A stretch of DNA of 64,000 nucleotides, from positions 1 to 64,000 of the forward strand of contig NZ_FOWP01000014.1 in NCBI RefSeq assembly GCF_900115475.1, read 5' to 3'. This DNA is from Ectopseudomonas composti. GTDB lineage: Bacteria; Pseudomonadota; Gammaproteobacteria; Pseudomonadales; Pseudomonadaceae. Shown one piece after another: positions 50,455 through 58,089 of the stretch. Made by a program: the position numbers and the translations under genes. Position 1 is the first letter of the stretch. Each line of letters begins with the position of its first letter. The notes below the pieces were generated by a model, which saw only the letters and a list, made by a program, of their open reading frames with translations, was not told the DNA's origin and did not search any database.

Positions 50455-50800
50455 TCACTCGCTACCTTCGCGCACCACCCGCCAAACCGTATTCGCCAGA
50501 TCATCGGCCACGATCAGTGCGCCGCTCGGATCGACCGTCACGCCCACCGGCCGGCCTCGGGTCTTGCCGTCTTCGTCGCGAAAGCCGGTTACGAAGTCGT
50601 TGGGGTCGCCTGAAGGGCGGCCGTTTCCGAAGGGCACGAAAATCACCTTGTAGCCCACCGGGTTCTTGCGGTTCCAGCCGCCGTGCTCGCCGACGAATAC
50701 GCCGTCGGCATAGCGCTTACCCATCACCTCGCTGAAGAAGTCCAGGCCCAGCGCCGCGACGTGAGCGCCGAAGGCTAGGTCCGCGCGGGGAGCGACTCGA
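50455..50800 (-). pseudogene. C-terminal remnant of a PQQ-dependent sorbosone/glucose dehydrogenase-like protein
   Basis: The minus strand reads ADLAFGAHVAALGLDFF (from about 50795), MGKRYADGVFVGEHGGWNR and PVGVTVDPSGALIVADDLAN, ending at a stop at 50455. This is the C-terminal quarter of the soluble sugar dehydrogenase / L-sorbosone dehydrogenase beta-propeller family (normally about 400 residues). Upstream the frame runs straight into a REP-like palindrome at 50808-50865, so roughly 300 N-terminal residues and the start are lost. Confidence 0.8.
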
Positions 50801-50807
50801 GCTTTTC

Positions 50808-50865
50808 GTAGGGCGGGTGCAACCCGCCAGAGCGCTATCTATTGGTGGGTTGAAGCCCACCCTAC
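50808..50865. repeat. REP-like repeat, GGGCGGGT/ACCCGCC family
   Basis: GTAGGGCGGGTGCAACCCGCC followed by GGTGGGTTGAAGCCCACCC and TAC: two short palindromes in tandem. It marks the breakpoint of the sorbosone dehydrogenase remnant. Confidence 0.8.
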
Positions 50866-50972
50866 GTGCCTGGGAAGGGACTTGCCGGCGGGGGCATGTT
50901 TCTGGATTTTTGTGTTGGGGCAGATGGGCGATGGCCCGGCCAGAGGCATTCAGGCTGGTGATCGGATGGGGC

Positions 50973-51026
50973 GTAGGAGCGGCTTTAGCCGCGAAGCGCT
51001 GGTGAGCATCGCGGCTGCCGCCCCTA
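50973..51026. repeat. REP-like palindrome, GTAGGAGCG family
   Basis: GTAGGAGCGGCTTTAGCCGCG facing GCGGCTGCCGCCCCTAC. The flanking sequence 50866-50972 and 51027-51124 has no gene I can support. Confidence 0.82.
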
Positions 51027-51124
51027 CGGGGTTAGAGGATGGATTGGTGTTGGTGTGCGCTCTGTTGGTGGGCTGAAGCGGATCGCCGCCCGGTCCACCC
51101 TTGCGGGATGCTGGTGTTCTGGCC

Positions 51125-51784
51125 TCAGTCCCAGCCTTTGGGGCATTGCACGCAGCCGAGCATGTTGGCGTCCTGGAAGTTGCCGAAGCGGGTGCGGGCG
51201 CCGGTGAGGTTGGCGTTTTCCAGGTTGGAGCCGGCGAGTTTCACCTCTTGCAGGTTGGCATCTTCCAGGTGCGCGCCCTTGAGGTCGGCCTTGCTCAGCC
51301 AGGTCATTTCCAGGTTGGCTGCCTGCAGTCGGACGTTGTGCAGCTTGGCCCCGGAGAGGCGGGCGAACTCCAGGTTGGCGGCGCGCATGTCGGCGCCTTC
51401 GAATTGCGCAGCCTGGGCGAACAGGGCCCAGCCGCTGATGGCCACCAGGTTGGCACCGGACAGGTCGGCCAGGCGTAGGTTGCTTTGTTGCAGGCTGGCG
51501 CGGGTCAGGTTGGCGCCGCGCAGCTTGGCCTTTTCCAGGTTGGCCAGGTCGAGGTTGACGTGGCGCAGGTCGGCGCCGGAAAGGTCGGCGCCGGAGAGAT
51601 CCATGCGGCGCATGTCGAGGTTGCGCAGGTCAGCACCGCGCAGGTTGGCATTGGGGCATTTGCTGTCGGGTTCGATGCGGCAGCCGTTGATCTGTGGCAC
51701 GCCGTCGTTCTCGGTTTCGGCGCCGATGGCGTGGCTGCCGAGTACCAGCAGCAGGACTGGGATAAGCAAGGGCAGGTAGTTCAT
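51125..51784 (-). CDS. Exported pentapeptide-repeat protein
   Basis: A 219-residue protein with a signal peptide (MNYLPLLIPVLLLVLGSHAIGA) and about 25 pentapeptide repeats of the A(D/N)Lxx type (ANLRGADLRNLDMRRMDLSG and on) from about residue 45 to 205, broken by a GWALFAQAAQ insert. Four Cys flank the repeats (GCRIEPDSKCP near the start, GCVQCPKGWD at the end), so disulfide-capped ends in the periplasm are likely. It lies between pedR2 and pedE, as in P. putida. Role unknown; it might fold next to or protect the quinoprotein. Confidence 0.87.
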   Translation of the reverse strand: MNYLPLLIPVLLLVLGSHAIGAETENDGVPQINGCRIEPDSKCPNANLRGADLRNLDMRRMDLSGADLSGADLRHVNLDLANLEKAKLRGANLTRASLQQSNLRLADLSGANLVAISGWALFAQAAQFEGADMRAANLEFARLSGAKLHNVRLQAANLEMTWLSKADLKGAHLEDANLQEVKLAGSNLENANLTGARTRFGNFQDANMLGCVQCPKGWD

Positions 51785-51861
51785 GGCGAGTTCTCGGGTT
51801 GGTTGCCTGATGCGCTTCGCGGCTGAAGCGGAATGCCGCCCAGCCGCGCCTACGGGAATGG

Positions 51862-51941
51862 GTAGGGTGCGCTGTGCGCACCGCAGGTGAATGCGGATGG
51901 TCCACCGGTGCGCATGGCGCACCCTAGGGTGCGCCATGCGT
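51862..51941. repeat. REP-like palindromes, GTAGGGTGCGC family, downstream of pedE
   Basis: GTAGGGTGCGCTGTGCGCACC, then GTGCGCATGGCGCACCC facing GGGTGCGCCATGCGTG with only TA between them. The second pair is 6 bp from the pedE stop and could cap or terminate its mRNA. Confidence 0.87.
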
Positions 51942-51947
51942 GAGCCT

Positions 51948-53810
51948 TTAGCGTTTGGCGGTGGTCTTGTCCCAGCTCGGCAGCTTGAACACCCAGAAGG
52001 AACCACCCTGGGCGACCGGCTTGGTCAGCTCGGCCATGTCGCCGCCCCACAGCGGTACGGCGCCGCCGTAACCGGCAGTCACGCCGATGTACTGCTCACC
52101 GTCCTGTTCCCAGGTGATGGGCGGGGAGATGATCCCGGTGCCGACCTGGAACTTCCACAGCTCCTCGCCGTTCTTGGCGTCGAAGGCCTTGAAGTAGCCG
52201 TCGCCGGTACCGGTGAACACCAGGTTGCCCTTGGTGGCGAGCACGCCGGCCCACAGCGGCAGTTTTTCCTTGTGTTCCCAGGCGACCTTGCCGGTGGTCG
52301 GGTTCATCGCCCGCAGGATGCCGACGTGGTCGTCGAACAGGCGCTTGATGCGGAAACCCATGCCCAGGTAGGCAGAGCCCTTCTTGTAGTGCGCCTCTTC
52401 GGCCCAGTAGTCCTCTTTCCAGTGGTTGGCCGGGACGTAGAACAGGCCGGTGTCCTGGCTGTAGGCCATCGGGTTCCAGTTCTTGCCACCGAGGAAGGGC
52501 GGGGAGACTTCAACCGATGCACCCTTGCTTTCGCCCGGTTTCGGCTTTGGCGGACGCTGGCCTTCGTTCTCGACCGGGCGACCGGTTTCCAGGTCGATGT
52601 GGCTGGCCCAGGTGATCTTGTCGACGAAGGGGAAGGCGTTCTTCAGCTTGCCGGTGGCGCGGTCGACCACGTAGAAGAAGCCGTTGCGGTCGGCGTGAGC
52701 GGTGGCCTTGGTGACCTTGCCGTCCTTGTCCTTGTAGTCGAACAACACCAGCTCGTTGTTGCCGGAGAAGTCCCAGGCATCGTTCGGGGTGTGCTGGTAG
52801 AACCACTTCACTTCGCCGGTGGTGGGGTCGACGCCGACCTGGCCGGAGGTGTACAGGCTGTCGTAGTCGTGCGGGTTGCCACCGTCGGCGGTACGCGCCC
52901 AGCCGTTCCACGGAGCCGGGTTACCGGCGCCGATGATGATGGTGTTGGTCTCGGCATCGAAGCTCGCGCTCTGCCACGGCGCACCGCCGCCCTGGCTCCA
53001 GGCTTCCTTCTTGCCGGTCGGGTGGTTGGGATCATCCGGCCAGCTCGGCGCCTTGACGTCGCCGGTCGGGGTGCTGTCCTTGCCATTCAGGCGGCCCATG
53101 TGGCCTTCGACGAACGGACGCATCCAGACTTCTTCGCCGGTATCCGGGTCACGGGCGAACAGGCGGCCGACCACGCCGAATTCGTCACCGGAGCTGCCGT
53201 GGATCAGCAGGACTTTGCCGGTCTTGCCGTCTTTGACGATGGTCGGTGCGCCGGTCATGGTGTAGCCGGCGGAGTGATCACCGAACTTCTTGTTCCACAC
53301 CACCTTGCCGGTGTCCTTGTTCAGCGCCACAACGCGGGCGTCGAGGGTGCCGAAGTAGATCTTGTCGCCGTAGATGGCGGCGCCGCGGTTGACCACGTCA
53401 CAGCACGGGCGGATGTCGTCGGGCAGGCGATGATTGTAGGTCCACAGGCGCTTGCCGGTCTTGGCGTCGAGGGCGAATACCCGCGAGTAGGAGCCAGTCA
53501 CGTAGACCACGCCGTCGTGGATGATGGCTTGCGACTCCTGGCCGCGCTGTTTCTCGTCACCGAAGGAATAGCTCCAGGCCGGGGTCAGCTTGAACACGTT
53601 CTCGGCGTTCACCTTGGCCAGCGGGCTCCAGCGCTGGGCGTTGGTGCCCATGCCGTACTGCAGCACGTTGCTGGTGGTGGTGTGGTCGTTGGCAATGTCT
53701 TCCCAGGTGACCGGCTTGGCGAGCGCGCCTTGGCTCAGCGCCAGGCCGCCAGCCAGCATCAGGGCAAGCGCCAGAGGGCGCGGGGTGCTGGGTAGGTTTC
53801 TTGTTGTCAT
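51948..53810 (-). CDS. pedE: PQQ-dependent alcohol dehydrogenase, calcium type (PedE/ExaA)
   Basis: A 620-residue periplasmic quinoprotein that oxidises ethanol and other alcohols to aldehydes. The signal peptide is about residues 1-31 (ALALMLAGGLALSQGALA). An eight-bladed propeller has W-docking motifs such as DAKTGKRLW, the vicinal disulfide Cys136-Cys137 (RPCCDV), metal ligands Glu210 and Asn297, and catalytic Asp347 (NDAWDFSG). Position 349, two after the catalytic Asp, is Ser; lanthanide enzymes have Asp there, so this is the Ca type. ATG 53810 follows GGGAAG. It is divergent from its cytochrome gene across a 349-bp regulatory region. Confidence 0.95.
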   Translation of the reverse strand: MTTRNLPSTPRPLALALMLAGGLALSQGALAKPVTWEDIANDHTTTSNVLQYGMGTNAQRWSPLAKVNAENVFKLTPAWSYSFGDEKQRGQESQAIIHDGVVYVTGSYSRVFALDAKTGKRLWTYNHRLPDDIRPCCDVVNRGAAIYGDKIYFGTLDARVVALNKDTGKVVWNKKFGDHSAGYTMTGAPTIVKDGKTGKVLLIHGSSGDEFGVVGRLFARDPDTGEEVWMRPFVEGHMGRLNGKDSTPTGDVKAPSWPDDPNHPTGKKEAWSQGGGAPWQSASFDAETNTIIIGAGNPAPWNGWARTADGGNPHDYDSLYTSGQVGVDPTTGEVKWFYQHTPNDAWDFSGNNELVLFDYKDKDGKVTKATAHADRNGFFYVVDRATGKLKNAFPFVDKITWASHIDLETGRPVENEGQRPPKPKPGESKGASVEVSPPFLGGKNWNPMAYSQDTGLFYVPANHWKEDYWAEEAHYKKGSAYLGMGFRIKRLFDDHVGILRAMNPTTGKVAWEHKEKLPLWAGVLATKGNLVFTGTGDGYFKAFDAKNGEELWKFQVGTGIISPPITWEQDGEQYIGVTAGYGGAVPLWGGDMAELTKPVAQGGSFWVFKLPSWDKTTAKR

Positions 53811-54159
53811 CGTTGTGCTTCCCATTGGAGGTGGTAGGTCGCCGCAGTTCACCTCGAGAAAACGATCCGCGTGGTCATCGCCGTCGCTTCTGGAGAGGGC
53901 TGCAGGGGCAAGCCGATGGTGGAACCGAGCTCCTCCGGCGCCTACGGAAAAACTCCCGCCCTTGCCGGGAGGATTTCCCGACCGGTACATGACTTGGCCT
54001 TGCTGCCAAGGCATCGGCACAACCCCCTCCCAAGCCCTACTACCAAGGGACTAGAACGCGACCACCAAAGCAGCATTCGGCGCGTTGCACGGCCTTTCTA
54101 AGATGGTCGCCACGAGCTCTCTACGGGCTGTCTTGCGTGCATTAGATGAGGTCCTAGCC
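53811..54159. promoter_or_regulatory. Divergent pedE-pedF regulatory region
   Basis: These 349 bp hold no gene. A GGGAGGATTTCCC 13-mer (53967-53979) resembles 13-mers near other ped genes. CTGCCAAGG lies at about 54004, and a CTACCAAGGGACTAG element at 54041-54055 is 119 bp before pedF. A hairpin around ACTCCCGCCCTTGCCGGGAG lies at about 53953-53972. Confidence 0.65.
54039..54055 (+). promoter_or_regulatory. CTACCAA element before pedF
   Basis: TACTACCAAGGGACTAG. It aligns with elements before pedI (TACTACCAAATGACGAG), pedH (TTGCTACCAAGGAACGAG) and pqqA (TACCTACCAATGCC) at a similar distance from each start codon. Confidence 0.65.
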
Positions 54160-54579
54160 ATGAACAAGAAGATCCAATCCACTCTGGCGCTGGTGCTGCT
54201 CGCCGCGTCGACCGCCCTCTGGGCGCACGGCGACGTGGTGCCACAGGCGGTCAATACCGATGGCCTGGAACCGCTGGGTGAGGAGTGGCTGGAGGAGAAC
54301 CCCTATCGCGACAACCCGCGCGCCATCGAGATCGGCGCTTCGGCCTACAACCAGAACTGCGCCGCCTGCCATGGCCTGGAAGCCAAGTCTGGTGGTATCG
54401 CCCCGGACCTGCGCCTGCTGGAGCCGGGTGCCACCGGTGACGAGTGGTTCAAGGAGCGTGTGATCAACGGTGCGGTGCGCGATGGCCGCGTGTACATGCC
54501 GAAGATGGCCAACTTCCTCAGCCAGGAAGCGCTGTGGGCGGTGCGTAGCTACCTGGAGAGCGTGCACGTCGAGGAGTGA
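54160..54579 (+). CDS. pedF: Cytochrome c550 (PedF/ExaB)
   Basis: A 139-residue periplasmic mono-haem cytochrome c. The signal peptide is at residues 1-22 (LALVLLAASTALWA). The haem site is Cys67-Ala-Ala-Cys70-His71 in NQNCAACHGLEAKSGG, with the likely distal Met in RVYMPKMANFLS. It accepts electrons from the quinoprotein alcohol dehydrogenases. The start at 54160 follows GAGG. It is divergent from pedE and leads the relay genes. Confidence 0.93.
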   Translation: MNKKIQSTLALVLLAASTALWAHGDVVPQAVNTDGLEPLGEEWLEENPYRDNPRAIEIGASAYNQNCAACHGLEAKSGGIAPDLRLLEPGATGDEWFKERVINGAVRDGRVYMPKMANFLSQEALWAVRSYLESVHVEE

Positions 54580-54712
54580 GGGCTTGATGATGAATCTGCT
54601 GCGCTCGGCATCTCGCGCTCCAATGGTGCTAACAGTGCTCGTGCATTTGAATGCATTCCGCTTGCTGCGCGCCGGCCCAACGCGACCTGCCAGCGCTCGC
54701 GACGATTTCTTC

Positions 54713-55600
54713 ATGAGCACTCGCGCTCTGCGCCAGCTGGTCACGCTGTGTGGCCTGCTGCTGTGCCTGGGCACTGCCCAGGCACAGGTGCGCGACTTCG
54801 ACCGCATCACCGAGTCGGGCACCCTGCGCGTGGCGCTGTACCAGAACTTCCCACCGTACAGCTACGAGCAGGATGGCCAGCCGCGCGGCGTCGACTACGA
54901 GTTGGCCAAGGCGCTGGCCGAGGGCCTTGACCTTAAGCTGGAGGTTATGTGGGCGCCGCCGGGTGAAAAGCTCGACGATGACCTGCGCGACTACATCTGG
55001 CGTGGCCGGGTGACCGCGCAGGGTCAGTTGGCCGACCTGATGCTGCGCGTGCCTTACGACCGCGACTACGCGCAGATGCGCAATGAACTGGGCGAGCTGG
55101 TCAACGAGCGCGTGGTGATGTTCGGCCCCTACCAGCGCGAGCGCTGGCAACTGGCCTTCGATCGTCGGCGCCTGCCCGAGGTGCCGAGTATCGTTGCGTT
55201 GCGCAAGCACCCGGTCGGGGTCGAGGTCGAGAGCGTGCCCTCGTTCTACCTGAGTTCGGTGCAGGGCGGCCTGCTCAGACAGGAAACCCGTCACTACCCG
55301 ACGCCGAAGCTGGCCTTCGCGGCCATGCAGAGTGGGGACGTGGATGCGGTAATGGCCCTGCGCGGCGAGGTGGACTGGCTGCTGCACGAGGCGCACGACC
55401 CGCACCTGGCGCTGGCCGAGAACGCCTACCCGGACATGGGCCGGCAGATCTGGGAAATCGGCATGGCGGTGCACGAAACCAATCGGCAACTGGCCTACGC
55501 CCTGGAAGAACAGCTGGAAAACCTGATTCTCGATGGCTCGCTCGAACGCCTGTACGCGCGCTACGGGCTGCGCTACGAGAAACCAGAACAATACCAATAA
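54713..55600 (+). CDS. MxaJ/XoxJ-like periplasmic binding protein of the quinoprotein system
   Basis: A 295-residue protein with signal peptide (about 1-24, LRQLVTLCGLLLCLGTAQA). A family-3-type solute-binding fold follows: ITESGTLRVALYQNFPPYSYEQDGQPRGVDYELAKALAEG at the start and ARYGLRYEKPEQYQ at the end. In methylotrophs MxaJ/XoxJ sits beside methanol dehydrogenase and may assist its activation or electron transfer. No transporter partner is encoded, which supports that role. ATG 54713 was chosen because the signal peptide starts there; an in-frame ATG at 54587 would add a hydrophobic leader. Confidence 0.83.
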   Translation: MSTRALRQLVTLCGLLLCLGTAQAQVRDFDRITESGTLRVALYQNFPPYSYEQDGQPRGVDYELAKALAEGLDLKLEVMWAPPGEKLDDDLRDYIWRGRVTAQGQLADLMLRVPYDRDYAQMRNELGELVNERVVMFGPYQRERWQLAFDRRRLPEVPSIVALRKHPVGVEVESVPSFYLSSVQGGLLRQETRHYPTPKLAFAAMQSGDVDAVMALRGEVDWLLHEAHDPHLALAENAYPDMGRQIWEIGMAVHETNRQLAYALEEQLENLILDGSLERLYARYGLRYEKPEQYQ

Positions 55601-55621
55601 GAGTCGAGCCGGAGGTGGGCG

Positions 55622-56371
55622 ATGGATTGGCGTAGCCTGGTGTTGCTGGCCCTGTTTGCCTGGGCCTGGGAAGCGCGGGCCGCTGCGCCCGATCCGGTCA
55701 CCTCGGTGATGTGGGACTACTACCACCAGCGCCTGCTCAACGGTGAGGCCTTCGTCTTCGACGACAAGGTTCGCCTCGAGGTGCCGCCCTTTGCCGAGGA
55801 TGCGCGCCAGGTGCCGATCCAGATCGACGCCAGCGCCTACCGCGGCAAGGTCAAGCGAATCCTGGCCTGGGCCGAGCTCAATCCGATCCCGCGTATTCTC
55901 GACTTCGCCCCCGGCGAACACGTGGAACCGAGCCTGGCCATTCGCATCCGCGTCGAGCAGGCCACGCCGATTCGCGCGGCGGTGCTGACCGATGATGGCG
56001 TCTGGCATATCGGCTCGGCGCGCGTCGAAGCAGCGGGCGGCGGTTGTACCGCGCCCAGCGTAGTGCGCTCCGAGGCGGGCTGGGAAGAGCGGCTGGGCCA
56101 GGTGCTGGGCAAGCGCTTCGTGCGCGGCGAGGACAGCCGCCTGCGCCTGCAGGTGTCGCACCCGATGGACAACGGCCTGGTCGGTGGCATCCCCGAGTTC
56201 TACATCGAAGAAGCCGAGCTGCGCGATGCCGATGGCCAGGTGCTGGGGCGCATCGAGCTGTTCCCGGCAGTCAGCGAGAACCCGACGCTGACCTTCGACC
56301 TGCGCGACGACCGCCAGGCCGAAGTGTGGCTGCGCGACAACAACGGCAACGAATTCCAGGCCGCGTTCTGA
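55622..56371 (+). CDS. Quinoprotein-associated SoxYZ-like carrier protein
   Basis: A 249-residue exported protein with signal peptide (1-22, LVLLALFAWAWEARAA). A SoxY-like domain (about 35-140) ends in the Cys-containing GGGCTAPS (about 139-146), where SoxY carries its swinging-arm Cys near a C-terminal GGCGG. A SoxZ-like domain follows (about 170-249). It matches the SoxYZ-fusion family found only with quinoprotein dehydrogenases. Its cargo is unknown. It lies 21 bp after the MxaJ-like gene and is probably in one operon. Confidence 0.83.
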   Translation: MDWRSLVLLALFAWAWEARAAAPDPVTSVMWDYYHQRLLNGEAFVFDDKVRLEVPPFAEDARQVPIQIDASAYRGKVKRILAWAELNPIPRILDFAPGEHVEPSLAIRIRVEQATPIRAAVLTDDGVWHIGSARVEAAGGGCTAPSVVRSEAGWEERLGQVLGKRFVRGEDSRLRLQVSHPMDNGLVGGIPEFYIEEAELRDADGQVLGRIELFPAVSENPTLTFDLRDDRQAEVWLRDNNGNEFQAAF

Positions 56372-56383
56372 ACGCTGCGACCG

Positions 56384-56404
56384 GTAGGGTGCGCCGTGCG
56401 CACC
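56384..56404. repeat. Single REP-like arm, GTAGGGTGCGC family
   Basis: GTAGGGTGCGCCGTGCGCACC, one arm only, between the SoxYZ-like and metallohydrolase genes. Confidence 0.82.
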
Positions 56405-56425
56405 AACCCCATCTAGGAGGCCTTC

Positions 56426-57355
56426 ATGCGTTGGGTGCTACTGCTGACCTGTCTGTTCGCCAGTCTGGCGCAGGCGCTCGACTATCACCTGCAACCCCGG
56501 CAGATCGCCGATGGCGTCTGGCTGCTGGAGGGCAGTACCGATAATTTCGCCACCGACAACGGCGGCAATATCGTCAACGTCGGCTTCATCGAAACCGCGG
56601 ACGGTGTGGTGGTGATCGATACCGGCCCGTCGCGCCGCTACGGTGAGGCGTTGCGCCAGAGCATCGAGAAAACCACCGGCAAACCGGTGCTGCGCGTGTT
56701 GCTGACCCATCATCACCCGGATCACGTGCTGGGCAACCAGGCTTTCGCCGACGTGCCCATCGCAGCGCTACCCGAGACCACCCGGTTGCTGGCCGAGCAG
56801 GGCGATGCCATGGCGGAGAACATGTACCGCCTGGTCGGCGACTGGATGCGTGGCACCGAGGTGGTGTTGCCCAGCGAAGAGGTGCACGAAGGCGCGCTGG
56901 AGATCGGCGGCCGGCGCCTGCAGTTGCTGGCGTTGCGCGGGCATACCGGCGCCGACCTGGCGATTCTCGATGAGCGCACGGGCGTGTTGTTCGCCGGCGA
57001 TATCCTGTTCTACCAGCGCGCGCTGACCACGCCGAACAGCCCCGGGCTGGACGTGTGGCTGGCCGACCAGGATCGGCTCGAGGCGATGCCCTGGAAGCAG
57101 ATCGTGCCGGGCCATGGTCCGGTGACCACTGATGCGGCGCCGTTCGTGCAGATGCGTGATTACCTGGGTTGGCTCGATGGCTTGCTGCGCCAGGGGGCGG
57201 AGCAGGGCGCGGAGATGAACGAGCTGATCCGCGCGCCCATCCCCGAGCGCTTCGCCCAGGTCAACCTGTCGCGCTACGAGCTGATCCGTAGCGTCAGCCA
57301 CCTCTACCCACGCTACGAGCGCAACGCGATGGGGCGGGTGGATCGTCAGGATTAG
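56426..57355 (+). CDS. Quinoprotein relay system metallo-beta-lactamase-fold hydrolase
   Basis: A 309-residue exported MBL-fold protein. The signal peptide is about 1-18 (LLLTCLFASLAQA). Zinc motif H95-x-H97-x-D99-H100 lies in LLTHHHPDHVLGNQ, with downstream ligands in LRGHTGADLAIL, GVLFAGDILF and IVPGHGP. It matches the quinoprotein relay zinc metallohydrolase group that is encoded with SoxYZ-like carriers. It may cleave a group from the carrier protein Cys, as SoxB does in sulfur oxidation, but the chemistry is unproven. AGGAGG precedes the start. Confidence 0.86.
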   Translation: MRWVLLLTCLFASLAQALDYHLQPRQIADGVWLLEGSTDNFATDNGGNIVNVGFIETADGVVVIDTGPSRRYGEALRQSIEKTTGKPVLRVLLTHHHPDHVLGNQAFADVPIAALPETTRLLAEQGDAMAENMYRLVGDWMRGTEVVLPSEEVHEGALEIGGRRLQLLALRGHTGADLAILDERTGVLFAGDILFYQRALTTPNSPGLDVWLADQDRLEAMPWKQIVPGHGPVTTDAAPFVQMRDYLGWLDGLLRQGAEQGAEMNELIRAPIPERFAQVNLSRYELIRSVSHLYPRYERNAMGRVDRQD

Positions 57356-57371
57356 AAACCTGGGTGTTGCC

Positions 57372-57433
57372 GGTGCGCACGGCGCACCTTACGCGAATAT
57401 CGTCACGGTCTCGTAGGGTGCGCCGCGCGCACC
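57372..57433. repeat. REP-like palindrome, GTAGGGTGCGC family
   Basis: GGTGCGCACGGCGCACCTTAC facing GTAGGGTGCGCCGCGCGCACC, 17 bp after the metallohydrolase stop. Confidence 0.88.
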
Positions 57434-57439
57434 CGCTTC

Positions 57440-57500
57440 GTAGTCCGGATGAAATCCGGGAGAAATATACCTGCGATCCCCCGGATTTCATCCGGGCTAC
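57440..57500. repeat. REP-like palindrome, GTAGTCCGGAT family
   Basis: GTAGTCCGGATGAAATCCGGG facing CCCGGATTTCATCCGGGC and TAC. Related to 37650-37728 and 63461-63518. Confidence 0.85.
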
Positions 57501-57533
57501 ACGCTGATTTGACTCGGGCTACATGTCGCTCTT

Positions 57534-57593
57534 GTGGGAGGGGCTTTAGCCGCGACCCGCGCATAAGGATGTCGCCGCTGCAGCGCCTCCCAC
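57534..57593. repeat. REP-like palindrome, GTGGGAGG family
   Basis: GTGGGAGGGGCTTTAGCCGCG facing GCCGCTGCAGCGCCTCCCAC. Third REP-type element in the same 247-bp gap. Confidence 0.83.
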
Positions 57594-57602
57594 GCTCAGC
57601 GA

Positions 57603-57989
57603 TCAGAGCTCTTCGTCGTCGCGAATCAGTACGTAGTGACGGCCGTGATCGGTCTCTTCGTGGTCGTAGACGTAATACATCACTACGTCGCCCTGGCCGG
57701 ACTGCACGGCCACGTAATCACCGCTATCGGGCATGAAGAAATCCCGGGTCGCCGGCTTGGCCACGCATTCGATATGGGCGGTGACGAAATGGGTGGGGTC
57801 TTCTTCGCCGAAGTAGTCCTCGCGCTGGTGCGCATCCCAGTCCTGCGGCGGCTCGAAGGCGCCAGTGATCAGGACCTTGCCATCGCCCAGGTCCTGCTCT
57901 TCGGCATCCGGGTCCTGCTCGTCGGGGCGATAGACCGTGCAATCCAGTGCATCGGCGTGGTTGAGGATTTCCTGGCGAGGGTGGGGCAC
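57603..57989 (-). CDS. Acidic soluble protein, function unknown
   Basis: A 128-residue protein rich in Asp and Glu (DEQDPDAEEQDLGDGK around residues 23-38; HEETDHGRHYVLIRDDEEL at the end). It has no signal peptide or known motif, and is beta-rich in the second half (GDYVAVQSGQGDVVMYYVYDHEE). I do not recognise the family with certainty. It lies between the relay genes and the orphan binding protein on the opposite strand, with reasonable codon use and a clean start, so it is probably a real gene. Confidence 0.62.
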   Translation of the reverse strand: MPHPRQEILNHADALDCTVYRPDEQDPDAEEQDLGDGKVLITGAFEPPQDWDAHQREDYFGEEDPTHFVTAHIECVAKPATRDFFMPDSGDYVAVQSGQGDVVMYYVYDHEETDHGRHYVLIRDDEEL

Positions 57990-58089
57990 GGGCGTCTCCG
58001 ATCAATGTGTGCGGGCGGCCAAGTGTCGGGCAAAGCCGTGGCCGCCGCAATCATCGTAGAACCTGTCTGGCCTGCTTGCTGACGGACGT

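Noticed and set aside
51891..53795. 634-codon antisense frame opposite pedE, and similar ones opposite pedH and exaC
   Set aside because: Codon-position GC mirroring produces these frames; the sense proteins are complete and conserved.
53811..54159. Sigma-54 promoter for pedE/pedF
   Set aside because: No TGGCAC-N5-TTGC pattern with correct spacing was found in the divergent region.
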